A program made the translations under genes and the position numbers. From Paguma larvata (Eukaryota; Chordata; Mammalia; Carnivora; Viverridae), in NCBI GenBank assembly GCA_030068075.1, contig CM057824.1, forward strand, positions 131,244,414 to 131,308,413: a stretch of DNA of 64,000 nt, given 5' to 3'. This document shows positions 12,204 through 23,264 of the stretch, in pieces (positions within the stretch are counted from its first letter, which is position 1; each line of letters opens with the position of its first letter). The notes under the pieces were generated by a model. That model was not told the origin of the DNA, did no database searches, and saw only the letters and a program-made list of their open reading frames with translations.

Positions 12204-12520
12204 ATCCCAAGCAGCCTTCATGCAGTCAGTGCAGAGCCTAACGTGGGGCTTGAACATATGAACCTACAAGATCATGACCCAAGCCAAAATCAAGCGTCGG
12301 GCACTTAACCGACTGAACTAACCAGGCGCCCCTGGTTATATATTTTTTTAATCCAGATAGGTGCGTTGCTTTTTAAGGCATAATGCTTTTGCATACTTAA
12401 TAGACTACAGTATAGTGTAAATATAACTTCTATATGCACCGGAAACCAAAAAAATCATTCATTTGCTTTATTGTGGTATTCCGGAATCCAATCTGCAGTA
12501 TCACTGATATACTCCTATAT
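11571..12520 (+). mobile_element. Tigger1-type mariner transposon, deleted inside
   Basis: The left end TATAGGCATACCTGTATG and the right end '...GCAGTATCACTGATATACTCCTATA' are the Tigger1 terminal repeats, next to a TA target. After 'TACAAATTGAAGGTTT' the element jumps to 'AAGTAACTACAGATGTGGTGG', so most of the transposase gene is lost. What remains is the 3' part of the transposase frame (to about 12090) in a form full of stops, followed by the conserved 'TTAATAGACTACAGTATAG' subterminal block (12399-12417). A SINE sits inside the element (12107-12332). Confidence 0.88.
12107..12332 (-). mobile_element. Carnivore SINE inserted in Tigger1
   Basis: The tail complement is T-rich, followed by a GA-rich tract, a body with 'TCCCAAGCAGCCTTCATG' and a head ending ACCAGGCGCCCC. 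TGGTTGGTATTTTT before it and TGGTTATATATTTTT after it are a diverged target duplication, so the insertion is younger than the transposon but not recent. Confidence 0.92.
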
Positions 12521-13868
12521 GTGAATTATTAATTTCTGAAACACCTACCAGAATTGCTTATTGATGGAATTTGTGTTTGGTTGTGATCTATTTTGAGATT
12601 TCTTGATTAATTATAGTATTTGTTGTTTTTCAAGTACCTAGAAGAAAATAGCAAACTTCCCTTTGATATGAGCAGATACCCTCGGTGTCTGGTTTTGGAT
12701 ACTACCTTTACTGCTAGAGCACAAACTGCAAAGTTCATTTTCTGCAGGAACCTGATAGATGAGACGAGTAAGTATTGGGGATTAGTGTAAGATTCTAGTT
12801 GCAGAGGAGTCTCCGGGTGATGGTGGGAGAGGCACGCAAGGAATGTGGAGACCAGCGTTTCTTATTTTTTTGAAAGAAACTACAAATTGTAGCTGTTAAT
12901 GTGAGATATAATAACAAAAATATTGTACAGGCTCCAAATATATGATGTCCATTTTTTTCAGCTGATTTGTTCTATTTTAGGATCGCTGACTCTAAACATT
13001 GTTACTTGAAATTATTATTGTTCTCTTTTATCAAGGAGAGTTTGTTCAAAAAGAATGATATTGAAATGTACAATGCCTATTAGAATAAACTAGAAAGATC
13101 TAGCTGAATCTGTAAAGGTGTGGAAAGACATTAGTATAGACAACCAATCATACCCTCACCATAGGTCGTTGATAGCCACTGGCTAAGAGTATATCGAAAT
13201 GTTTTCTAAGAATCAAATGGAAAAATATTTGCATTTGATGAATGATTAGTTTCTTTGTTTATTTGTTTGTTAAGCCAAGGATTGAAAAACACTAAATTTA
13301 AAACTCTTCTTTCCAATAGGGTAACCACTAACCACATGAGGTTAATAGGCCCTTGAAATGTAGCTAGTATAAAATACGATCTGCACACCATATCTCACAG
13401 ACATATTGAAAAGAAAAGAAAAGGCAAAATGCATTAATATTAATTTTTAATATCAATTACATGTTGAAATAATACCATTTTTTCTGTAACTTTTCACCTT
13501 TTTTCTGTAACTTTTTAGTGCAACTACTAAAAACTCAAAATTAATTATATTTCTCACATTTTGTCTTGATGGGCAAAGCTGGCCTCAAAGCACTTGGGCA
13601 TTAAAAAACATCAAAGAATAACTGCATAGAGCATGGTGGCAATTAGCTGTTTGCAAACTCTCAATTTTGTAAAGATTGAGCCACAAGTTGACTTAGAAAG
13701 GGGAAAGCTTTAAAGCTATTGCTACTATTGATCTTGTCAAAATTTTCATAAATCGTCCATACAAAAATACGGATTTTTTCATCTCTGCTTCTCTTCAGAT
13801 AACAATAACTTTGTTATTTTTAATCATCTTGTTTATTCTATATGTATATAATTTCAAATATTTTTGGT
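12521..13868. other. Gene-free AT-rich DNA
   Basis: I see no gene or nameable repeat here. A short tandem doubling of 'TTTTCTGTAACTTTT' occurs at about 13479-13519. Confidence 0.5.
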
Positions 13869-13935
13869 TATCTCATTTTATCTTCGTAATAACCCTGGGT
13901 GACAAGACAGAAATTACCTCCATTTCGTCTTTACA
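13869..13935 (-). repeat. MIR fragment, antisense
   Basis: The stretch 'TCTCATTTTATCTTCGTAAT' followed by 'AACCCTGGGTGACAAGACAG' and 'CCTCCATTTCG' is the antisense MIR centre. The copy is short and diverged. Confidence 0.6.
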
Positions 13936-14620
13936 TTTCCTTTAAACATTTGTCTCTTTAGGGAACAGAGCTGCTTAAAGAAAAACTCTGAATTTAGTCA
14001 TTCATTCAACATTCACAGTCAAGAAATGGCTTCTTATTTTCACAACACTGATACACGTTTGAAAAGCTTACCGTCCTCAGTATCATTTTTATAGAGTCCA
14101 TCTGCCACTTCTCCATCTGCCTGAATCCGCTCTACTTCTCAAGTCATCATTTCATTTAGGATATCGAATCTGTGGCCTATTGGAGTAATTGGCATTGCAA
14201 AACCCCTCCTTAGAAACACTGAAGCCAAAGATTCCAGCCCATGATAGGCTAAGAAGGATGACAATATTATGAAGTACAAAATTTGTCTTTCCTTAATTAA
14301 TGCCTCACACTCAAATAAGTTGGCTTCGGCTCTAAACCATGGTCTGCTTTATGGGAATGATACGAAGCTCCAGTGTTCATAGTTGAACTGAACCATTGAG
14401 CTGTGCTCACAATTGCCTGCTGATGGTACGATGTCAGTGGTGTGAGCAAACACTTTTTTATGTGCTAGATGGCCTTATCTGTACTGTACTGAGAAAGGGA
14501 AATTCTAGGCAGACTATTAATGTAACTACAAATAAGTTGCCCACTTTGGGCTATCAATGTTACAGAGTATGGGAAGGACACTTGTTAACATCTGTCCTGT
14601 GTTTCTTTTATTTATTTGTT
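13936..14620. other. Gene-free DNA
   Basis: Nothing recognised. The 78-codon frame at 14396-14632 runs into the T-rich tail of the next SINE and is not considered coding. Confidence 0.5.
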
Positions 14621-14829
14621 TATTTATTTTAATGCTTATTTATTTTTGAGAGACATAGAGACAGAGCATGAGCAGGGGAAGGGCAGAGGGAGAGGATCTG
14701 AATCTGAAGCAGGCTCCAGGTTCTGAGCCATCAGCACAGAGCCTGTCGCGGGGCTCGAACTCACAGACCGTGAGATCATGACCTGAGCTGAAGTCGGCTG
14801 CTCAACCGACTGAGCCACCCAGGCGCCCC
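14621..14829 (-). mobile_element. SINEC_Fc-type SINE, antisense
   Basis: A near-consensus copy with an intact B-box complement (GGGGCTCGAACTC) and a head ending CCACCCAGGCGCCCC. The tail complement merges with a (TTTA)n tract at the left, which may hide part of the target duplication. Confidence 0.94.
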
Positions 14830-14892
14830 TCTTTTTGTTGTATTTGTAACTTTAGGGCTATGCCTCTGTATCATAATTACTTTGAAAATCTG

Positions 14893-15394
14893 TGTTTGTT
14901 TTCTAATAATGCTGTAACAAATTATCAAAAACTATTTGACTTAAACAACACAAATTTGTTATCTTGCATTTCTGTATGTTAACTGTCTGACATGGGCCTC
15001 CCTGTGCTAAACTCAAGGTGTTGGCACATACTACATTATATTCCAGAGGCTCTTAAGAGAATCTGTTCCTTCATATTCTACAGCTTCAGGAGTCCATCCA
15101 CATTCTTTGGCTCATGGTCAGCTCATTTCATCTTCAAAGCCAGTGTCTTTGCATTTGTCCAAACTTTCTTTCCTGATTACATCTTCCCTCTGATCCCAAG
15201 TGGGAAAGGTTCTCTCCTTCTTAGCATTCGTGTGATTATATTGGGTCCAGGAAAAGCTACACATATCAAAAGCCTTAACTTAATCACATTTGCAACATCG
15301 ATCCTACCCTGTAGGGTAGCATATTAACAGATTATTGTGATTAGAAGACTATAGGAAGCTTTTGAGGTGGGGAGGCATTACTCTGCTCACCACA
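14893..15394 (+). mobile_element. Old LTR-like repeat (ERVL-type?)
   Basis: The sequence follows a common mammalian repeat that begins TG(TTTG), contains 'GCTGTAACAAATTATC', 'CTCAAGGTGTTGGC', 'CTTCAAAGCCAG' and 'CTTAACTTAATCACATTTGCAA', and ends 'TACTCTGCTCACCACA'. The TG...CA ends suggest an LTR of about 500 bp. I cannot name the subfamily and see no clear 5-bp duplication. The 111-codon frame inside is not viral coding sequence. Confidence 0.65.
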
Positions 15395-15656
15395 ACCTCT
15401 ACTGCTCTGGTCTTTCCCCAGGACATACATCTGTTAAAAGAATAGTTTCTTTCCTTTCACATAGGTATTCTGCCAAAGAACACATTGCAATGGCATAAAA
15501 ATATTTCTGTCCACATAACAACCAAAAACATTTTTAAAATCAGTTTCTTTCTTTCTGATTCCCTTAAATCATTTAATCTTCCATCCAAGCCAACCAAGCC
15601 TTGGATTTACACATTAACAAGCATACATAAGGAAAGTTGTTAAGAAGCAAGATTTA

Positions 15657-15873
15657 GGGGCACCTGAGTGGCTCAGTCGGTTAAGCGTCCGACTTCGGCT
15701 CGGGTCATGATCTCACGGTCTGTGAGTTCGAGCCCCACGTCGAGCTCTGTGCTGACAGCTCAGAGCCTGGAGCCTGCTTCAGATTCTGTGTCTCCCTCTC
15801 TCTCTGCCCTTCCCCTGCTCATGCTTTGTTTCTCCTGCTCTCAAAAATAAATAAAACATTAAAAAAATTTAAA
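15657..15873 (+). mobile_element. Young SINEC_Fc-type SINE
   Basis: The copy is near consensus, with an A-box region TGGCTCAGTCGGTTAAGCG and a B-box GTTCGAGCC. It has a perfect 15-bp target duplication, AAGAAGCAAGATTTA, at 15642-15656 and 15874-15888. It forms an inverted pair with the SINE at 16062-16271. Confidence 0.97.
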
Positions 15874-16061
15874 AAGAAGCAAGATTTACCTTTGTTTATG
15901 TATTTTTCATCTTTTAGGTATAGCATATTTTATGAACATGATATTTTTATTTTGCTATCACTGACAAAAGCAATTTAAAAAAATTAAAAAAAAATCCTAT
16001 TTAAAGTTCAAAATAAAGGAATTAGGAAGACTCCTTTACATCTCCTGTTGAATTGATAATT

Positions 16062-16271
16062 AAAAATAATGTTTATTTTGAAAGGGAGAAAGAGAGAGAA
16101 AGGGCATGAGCAGGGGAGGGGCAGAAAGAGAGAGAGAGACATAATTCAAAGCAGGCTCCAGGCTCTGAGCTGTCAGTACAGAGCCCAATGCGAGACTCAA
16201 ACCCATCAACTGGGAGATTGTGATCTGAGCCAAAGTTAGATGCTTAACAGACTGAGCCGCCTAGGTGCCCC
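16062..16271 (-). mobile_element. SINEC_Fc-type SINE, antisense
   Basis: The body contains 'GCAGGCTCCAGGCTCTGAGC' in the antisense form. A perfect 13-bp target duplication, TGAATTGATAATT, lies at 16049-16061 and 16272-16284. The head ends CCGCCTAGGTGCCCC and has several substitutions. Confidence 0.96.
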
Positions 16272-16331
16272 TGAATTGATAATTTTTAAAACCAGGTAAT
16301 TATTAAGCCATCAATAATTAAATTTATTCAG

Positions 16332-16801
16332 TGTATTAGAGTTCTCCAGAGAAATGGAACCAGTGAGATATTAGGAAATGTATCTGTCTATCTATCTATC
16401 TATCTATCATCGAACATCTGTCTAAAGAAAGATTTGTTTCAAGCAATTGGCTTATGCAATTATGGGGACTTATTTTGGTATGTCCAAAATTTGTAGGTAA
16501 GAGTTGATGCTGCAGGCTTAAACTCAAAATCTATAGGTCAATCAGCAGGCTAGAAACTCAAAGAGGTTTTGCATGTTGCAGTTTTGAGAAAGAATAACTG
16601 CTTCTTCAGGAAACGTGGGTCTGTTTTTAACGCTTTCAACTAATTGGATGAGGCACACTCACTTTATGAAGAGTAATCTGCTTTACTTTAAGTCAATTAG
16701 TGCAAATGTTAGTAACATCCACAACTACCTTTACAGCAAAGTCTGTAGTGTGTAGACAATGGGGAACCTAGCCAAATTGACAGATACAGTTAACCATCAC
16801 A
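16332..16801 (+). mobile_element. MLT2-type ERVL LTR
   Basis: The repeat begins TGTATTAGAGTTCTCCAGAG and ends AGTTAACCATCACA, the ends of MLT2A-like LTRs. Inside are 'GAGTTGATGCTGCAG', 'CAACTAATTGGATGAGGC' and 'GTAATCTGCTTTACTT'. A (TCTA)5-6 microsatellite (about 16384-16408) occupies the usual TATA-repeat position. It is a solo LTR: no internal retroviral sequence adjoins it. Confidence 0.85.
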
Positions 16802-16984
16802 TTTGTGTAAGTTTTTATGGAATAAAATCTTCATCTGAATGACCTGTTATTTGTGTGAAGGCATTTAAATTAAGTATTTTCTTGTATGTATTGATTCAGT
16901 AGCTCTCTATTGTATTACTCAATATAATATTGTATTATTCTATCTCTATGTATTACTAGAAAGGTGTTTACAATATAACATTTT

Positions 16985-17240
16985 ATGTATAAATATATAG
17001 ATATCTACTAACCGCTGGTACATAAGGCATAAGCACATAAAGATGAATGAGACACTGACCATGAACTCAAGAGCATTGTTGTCTAACAAAAAAGATAATG
17101 TACACATCATCACAGCACAACGTTCTTGGCTCTAAAAGGAGAATGAATTCAGTACATGATTGCAGTGTGAAAGAGGCGTGCATCGACACAGCTCAGGGAG
17201 TCATGCTTGAAGGAGCTAAAGAGACATAGACCAAATGGCA
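16985..17240 (+). repeat. L2-like fragment
   Basis: The spacing of 'AAGATGAATGAGACA', 'ATGAACTCAAGAGC' and 'AGTCATGCTTGAAGGAGC' resembles the L2 3' region. The copy is very diverged and the call is tentative. Confidence 0.4.
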
Positions 17241-17874
17241 TTACATTCTGTTGCTGTTCAAAGAGTTTAACATGTTGCTGTATCTTAAATGCAGGGTAAC
17301 GCTAGAAGGGTAAGTGGAGTATTCTGTGAACAGCCTTGAGTGTCAGACTACATATCGTCTTACAGGAACTAGAGGGCCTTTGAAATATTAGCTGTTAATT
17401 GGGAGAGTACCTCAGATTTGTCTTCACAGTCCTTAAAAGGCCACTTCCATTTGAGGAGAGGTACCAGCTACTCGCTCCCTCCCCAGTGTTTCTAAAGAAA
17501 AAGACCATGGAGATATTCGTTCAGTCATCCAAATATTAAAAGGTTGTGAATCATTTTTAATTATTAGTATATAATACTAATGCTTTTTAAGAGCATTCAC
17601 AGATGATTCTGATTTGCAATGCTGCTTTAGAACCAAGGCATTTAAGGATGGTGAATGAGGGGAGAAGAATACCTCCTTTCCTTGTCTGTGTTGGTGCTTA
17701 TTTAAATAGATCTAGGCCACAAACTATAGAACTAAAATAATTCCTTGTTAAATATCTCTCTATAAAATGTGAAATGATATTTAATGATATAAGGTTTTTT
17801 TACTCATGGATGATTTCATAAGGTTCAGATATATCGAAGTATTCTTTTAAGCATCAGGCACATTAATATATGAG

Positions 17875-18506
17875 TGTATTAATTTCTATACTGCATAACA
17901 AATTACCACAAACTAATATAAAACACATTTTATGTTATGTGAACATAATATAGATTCATTACCTGACAGTTTCTGTTAATCAGAAATCCTGCTACAGATG
18001 AACTGGATTCTCAGGTGACGGCAGCCTGGGATACGCCTCAGGTGCTGGCCACGGCTGCATTTTCATCAGAGGCTCTACTAAGTCGAGACCCACTTCCAAG
18101 TTCTCTCAGGTCATTGGCAGAATTTATCCCCTTTGTCTGTATCCTTATCTTCTCGGTTTTTAGCTGGCTATCTATCAGCTGGCGACTGGTCTTGGCTCTT
18201 AGAAACTCTCTGTAATATTTTGCCACATGGCCCTCTCTGTAGACCCTCTCACAAATTCTAGCTTACTTGCAAATCCAGGAAAGGATAATCTTTCTTTTAA
18301 GGCTGCTAAAACTATGAAAGCGGTGTCCTATCATTTTTGTCGTCTTATCTAACCTAATCATAGGAGTGACAATTCATTACCTTTGCAGTATTCTCTGTGC
18401 TAGAAGCAACTCACGGGTCCCACCTACAGCAAGGAGAGGGGAATCCACAAAGGTGTGAACACTAGGAAGGGGGAAGGATTAGGGGTGCCCAGGATGGTCT
18501 GCCCCA
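17875..18506 (+). mobile_element. Old LTR-like repeat, subfamily unclear
   Basis: The left end TGTATTAATTTCTATACTGC with 'AACAAATTACCACAAAC', the middle 'TCTCAGGTCATTGGCAGAATT' and 'GCCACATGGCCC', and the right part 'GGGGAATCCACAAAGGTGTG' and 'GTCTGCCCCA' follow one widespread mammalian repeat with TG...CA ends. No target duplication is visible. Confidence 0.55.
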
Positions 18507-18779
18507 GAGTGGCATACCAAAAAGTCATCTTTTGGAAGCTTCCAAATCCTCTTGAAGCATTCTGGATCAACATGTAAAAGTTGTTGCCAGGATGCATGAA
18601 TAGATCGATGCGTTTAAAAATGCCCCAAAGACTACATTCATCAAGTTTCTAGGAAAAGGATGAAAATGCAACTTTTTAGTACAAAGAAGCTTAAGAAGAA
18701 TTAGTAATCAAGGAGGATTTCTAACCACAATCAGTAGAGAGAACTGTTCTTCCTGAGTCAAATTGAGTCTATTTTATTT

Positions 18780-18930
18780 TATTATCTTTTTTATTTATTA
18801 TTATTTTTTAAGTAGGTTTCACAGCTAGCATGGAGCCCAACACGGGGCTTGAACTAACAATCCTGAGCTCAAGACCTGAGCTGAGATCTAGAGTCAGACA
18901 CTTAACCCACTGAGCCACCCAGGCACACCA
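18780..18930 (-). mobile_element. Short pan-carnivore SINE, antisense
   Basis: The copy lacks a GA-rich tract and reads 'AGTAGGTTTCACAGCTAGCATGG', then a B-box complement GGGGCTTGAAC and a head ending CCACCCAGGCACACC. It resembles the SINEC_a/c forms shared with dogs and their relatives rather than the felid-specific group. Confidence 0.88.
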
Positions 18931-19047
18931 TAGGCTATTCTCCGTTAGATATCTTTCCTAATATATGCATAGCTCAGGTGCACAGCTTGAAAGATGTTTA
19001 ATGTAAAATAATATATATAATTATGTATAACGTATAATGTAAAATAA

Positions 19048-19095
19048 CACACACACACACAGACACACACACACACACACACAGACACACACACA
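19048..19095. repeat. (AC)n microsatellite with AGAC interruptions
   Basis: AC dinucleotides are interrupted twice by AG. The tract stops eight bases before the left end of the candidate LTR, and a second CA tract begins exactly at its right end. Confidence 0.9.
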
Positions 19096-19103
19096 ATAGG
19101 ATC

Positions 19104-20367
19104 TGCCCTGAGAGGAGGCCAGCTCCTACTTCAGGGCTTCCGGCTGGGCCAGGGTTTCACCTGAGTGAGGGTTGGTCTAGGCGCGAGAGATGACACGAAG
19201 TCACTCTCTTGGAGTCAGCCTTGTATCAGGACTGGTCCAGGTCTCCCTATGTAAATGCTGAGACAGAAAACATAAAGACAAGACAAAGACAAGACAAACG
19301 ACACGGGGACAGCCTCTTATTTGGACTGCTCAAAGTTTATTTTTTTCTTTAGGGTTTTTATGCATTTCCTCTAAACACAACAAGCATACATCCTGCAAAG
19401 ATTGGCAGGATGAAAACACTCCAATTTCTCAAGGTTCTTAGTAAAAATAAAAGAAACTGATTAAAACAAACTTTATATCCCATAAAACTTCAAAGAACCC
19501 TTGTTTCTCAAGGTTACATAGATTGTTTAAACAATTAGTATATGAGGGTAAAAAAAAGCACACCTGCAATCAAAGGATAACTAATGGATACATTCTGGTG
19601 AATATTATGGGTTGGAAGGATAAGAACAAAGTATTCAGATATCAATTAAAGGTTCTAACTACAGTTAGGGGATTGTGTGAAAAACATGTTTTTCTCTAAA
19701 GTTACTCTCTAAGATTATTTATTATCTACTGACCAATAATAATGTTAACTACAGCAATTACCATATTTCTGAGGGTCAGGCCGCACTCTTAGGTTTAATA
19801 GAACAATTACAGATTTATTTTATTTTTGAATTATTTCTATATTACCTGAGGCAAACTAAAGCCTTCTAAATGATTTTCTTATTATTTTCATGATGATCAA
19901 CATTATATCTCTCTAAATTCTAAACATATTAAGAGGAATAAAACCAACAGCATTAATTGGCTAGTGGAGGGGATGCCATATGACCCTCTTACTTCACCCT
20001 GCAGCCTCTGCTAGCAGGGAATTTTCTTCAATATTATCATCACCCTGAGTGCAGGGATTCTTACAGACCCAATGTTATTATCGTAGGCCTGGCACGAATT
20101 TATCTCCTGATGGCCCTTTTGAGACTGTGTCTGTCTTAGGTTGTCCTCCCCTCTGAGAGATCTTTCCCTTCAATGGCTAACCAGCCATTCTCGTAGGGCC
20201 AAACAAAGTGAGGAGATCAAAAGCCATAACTTTTATGGCCTCAGGTCTAATATATCCCTAGGACACCTCTGCCGACTGGAGGCGGTCCAGGCTCCGGGCC
20301 ACCTGGGCCTTGGGCCTTACTTCTTCACCCTAGGCATTGCTCCCAGGGCCATAGCCTCTTGGTCCCC

Positions 20368-20371
<4 letters not shown>
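19104..20371 (-). mobile_element. Candidate long retroviral LTR (solo), antisense
   Basis: Read on the minus strand, the block begins TGTCGGGGACC and ends CTCAGGGCA, the TG...CA ends of an LTR about 1,268 bp long. An AATAAA signal (plus-strand complement 19336-19341) is followed by 'CTTTGAGCAGTCC' and a pyrimidine-rich region ending 'TTTCTGTCTCAGC', as in an R-U5 region of class II (beta-like) elements. No gag, pol or env sequence lies next to it. No duplication of the target is provable because the right flank is (CA)n and the left flank is AATAGGATC. The 109-codon plus-strand frame at its right end is mostly a translated CA repeat. Confidence 0.55.

Positions 20372-20419
<48 letters not shown>
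20369..20419. repeat. (CA)25 microsatellite
   Basis: About 25 uninterrupted CA units abut the right end of the candidate LTR and pass into a TA-rich tract (20420-20465). Confidence 0.95.
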
Positions 20420-20423
<4 letters not shown>

Positions 20424-20465
20424 TATATATCTTTAAAAATACAAATATATTTGTACATATATATT

Positions 20466-22835
20466 CTTAATTCCAGAAAGCACTGAGATGGAAAATTTAT
20501 CTTGTTAGTACATAGGTAATTCTATGTTGAATCGTTGACAATCACAGATTGCATTAAATATTCGAAATTTCAAAGCCGGGTGTATAATGAGCCAACACTT
20601 GACATTTTTGTTACAGTGAGTGTACTAAATCAATCTCACACCCTCTGTAGGAGGGCAAGAGTTTCCACATCTCCAAGTCCTTTCAGGGATGACTTAACTT
20701 TAGTAGGATGACCATCCTTCCCAGACAAACTTGCCAGGCAACAGGTCATGGGCTGTAGCCCCCCAAGCACAATGTATCACTTCACAATGAGAAAAGGGCC
20801 ACAGAAGATGACAAATACCTGCTCAGGTTTCAAAAAAGACTGCAGTTATAGCCAGAATTACATGATTGTGGGTCTTACGAGTGCTTTGCACCAGTGGCAG
20901 TATTGGGTTGCTAGAGTTAACCCTCATCAGAGGGGCAATATTTGCAGAAACATAAGCGACAAGTTAAAGCTGTTCAGTCCTTCTGCTAGAAACGCATCTT
21001 TTATGTTATCTCTACAGTTATAATTGGTGGATCAAAATTCCCATCTCGTGTCTACCACCCAATTGTGTAAACGCTAATTTTGTACAGAATTTCAATCTTT
21101 ATGTGAAGCATTAACCTGAATTATTTCTCTGTTATTATGATTTGTGTTCAATGGCCCTTTTTTGTTCTATTTAGAAAACACTATTTAATGAAAAATAAGA
21201 GAGAAAAAATATATATGGTGTTTTGTGCATCATTTTGTCAGCAGACTTTTTTGCTATCTCTTTAGATTCTGATGTTATTTATTTCCCCTTTCAAGACCTC
21301 CCTGCACAAAATAAATACCTCTCACTTATTCATATCACTTATTCATATCACTGATCAGCTTATCCTACTCTGCCTTTCTGACTCTTCTGTGCCTATCTTC
21401 AAATGTAACTAAGATACCCACGTAACGTTTTAAAATGTTGACTATGCACCGAATTGAACAGAATATTTCTAAAACCCGATTTATTGAGCTCCTACGTCAG
21501 CCTTTTAATGTTTTATACAGGAAAATTCATATTATCAATTCATAAGAATACAATTAAGTGAAAATTATTGTGTCTGGCTCCTGATTAGGTATTAGGCTTG
21601 AAGTATCTTCCTTTAATAGGCAGGTTAGATCATACATATCTCCGATAATATGTTTAATAGCAAAAATTTAAATAATTGATTAACCAAGCACATAAGCAAA
21701 TTGCTTCACACATTATTTATTTTCCACTGTGTAGAAAGTACCTGATTCAGTCTTTGAAAATGTTCTGACTTTCATCATATACAGCGTGGTTTATTGTAAG
21801 TAATACTTGACATGAACTCTATTGTCAGTAATCTCCTAGTACCATAGTGGCCCTCGTAGATGCTATAACCTGCTGATCCCTTCAATCTGTCATTTATTAA
21901 TGTATATAACATTAGCGGAGTATTACTTTCCAGCACCAATATTACACAGAGTATGAATCAGACATGTAGTGTGAATGCAAAAGAGATGCAATATAGTAAG
22001 GAACTACATATTGAGAATCAAGTTCCATTGTCATCCTGGACATGTTAATATTCGTGTCTGCTCTCCCATATGCTTTTGTGCTGGAAGTTGCCTATTCCTG
22101 CTTCATCCCCACCCTGCATGCCTCAAGCCCCATCTGCCTCAGTGGTCAAGCTTCATACTATATGACCTAGACTTTCCACTTCATGGTCATGTAGATTTGA
22201 TGAGGAAGATGATACACCATGAAAGCATTCAATTTATAGGCACCTACAGTTTATGCAGAATGGGCTTATAAAGATGATAAAGCCCAAGGACAGTTTCTTA
22301 CACAGAAATTCAAGCTAAGCCTATGTAAAGACTGAATGGTACAGAAGTTTCTGAAAGGCCATTAGATTAAGTTAGGCTAGAGAAGCTGTCATGGGCCATA
22401 TTTCCTTGCGTTTGGAAGAGTGCATTACCTCTTATTAGTACCTGAGTGACACTGGATATTTGGAGAACTGTGATAGGTAAGCTGATATTAGTTAGCCTGG
22501 GCCAAATCACTGATGTCATTACTTCCGAGTAAACAGAGCTGGGAAGACTTTATAATCTTGGTGAATGTGGGCTGACTTGGGGGGGAAGTTGAATTACCAA
22601 AATATTCCAAGCCTGATGATCTTTGTTTTATGTGTGATTCACATGAGAAATAAACTGAGACTCTTCCCACCATGTCATTTCTAGGAATGGGCATAAGTAT
22701 ACCATCTGTAAATGAGGAAACACATGAGGAAAAATATTATATACCATGTGATTAAATAGTTAATCAAATTTATTATCACTAAAAAATGGTTGGTTGCTTT
22801 AGAATGAGAGTTAGAAATGTCAGTGATGTGTTTTA
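20466..22835. other. Gene-free DNA; one possible U4-like scrap
   Basis: These 2.4 kb contain no gene. At 20882-20904 the sequence TGCTTTGCACCAGTGGCAG resembles the start of U4 snRNA, but the similarity fades after about 20 bases. The frames of 60-98 codons elsewhere are unsupported. Confidence 0.45.
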
Positions 22836-23264
22836 GTGTGGCATATTAATTTTTCCAATGGGAGGTACAACAATATCTCTATTCCATGTGTTCTTTCTAC
22901 AGTGTGACTTATGATGGGACCTGTGCCTTCTCCCCTTGGAATTGAATGGCTCTTTGTGACTACCTGTGCATGAGTGCCATGCCCATCCATCAAAGTTTTG
23001 TGGGATACTTGATCTTGAAAAATGAGAGGTTCCATGGAAAGGCTGTATGCATGAGTTTTGGCTCACAGTATAGATGAGATTCCAGCAGCTCCAGTTGAAT
23101 TGCTTCAGCTGACTCTCTTGAATTAAAGACGAAGTACCTGCTGAATCCCATCCAAGCCCTGCCAAAAATATAGATACATGAAAAAACTGATGAATAAATA
23201 ACTGTTGTTCTCTTAGTCTGCAAAGTTTTATGATTTTCCTACATAGCAATGAATAAATATTACA
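22836..23264 (+). mobile_element. MLT1-type MaLR LTR
   Basis: The 3' part carries the MLT1 end pattern: 'GATGAATAAATAACTGTTG', 'TTAGTCTGCAAAGTTTTATG' and 'CTACATAGCAATG', with an AATAAA signal. The 5' part ('GTGTGGCATATTAATTTTTCC') is more diverged. It is a solo LTR. The 138-codon minus-strand frame across it is antisense noise. Confidence 0.7.

Noticed and set aside
15668..15850. A recurring 'protein family' of about 60 residues starting M-A-Q-S-V (also at 1144, 14636, 41550, 49973, 59603, 61762)
   Set aside because: These frames are the SINE translated in its sense direction, often from a GTG. The similarity between them reflects repeat ancestry, not coding.
20141..20470. 109-codon frame at the end of the candidate LTR
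   Set aside because: The C-terminal third is a translated CA/TA microsatellite, and the rest is antisense to the LTR.
22833..23249. 138-codon minus-strand frame
   Set aside because: It lies antisense across an MLT1-type LTR and overlaps two other frames; no domain is visible.
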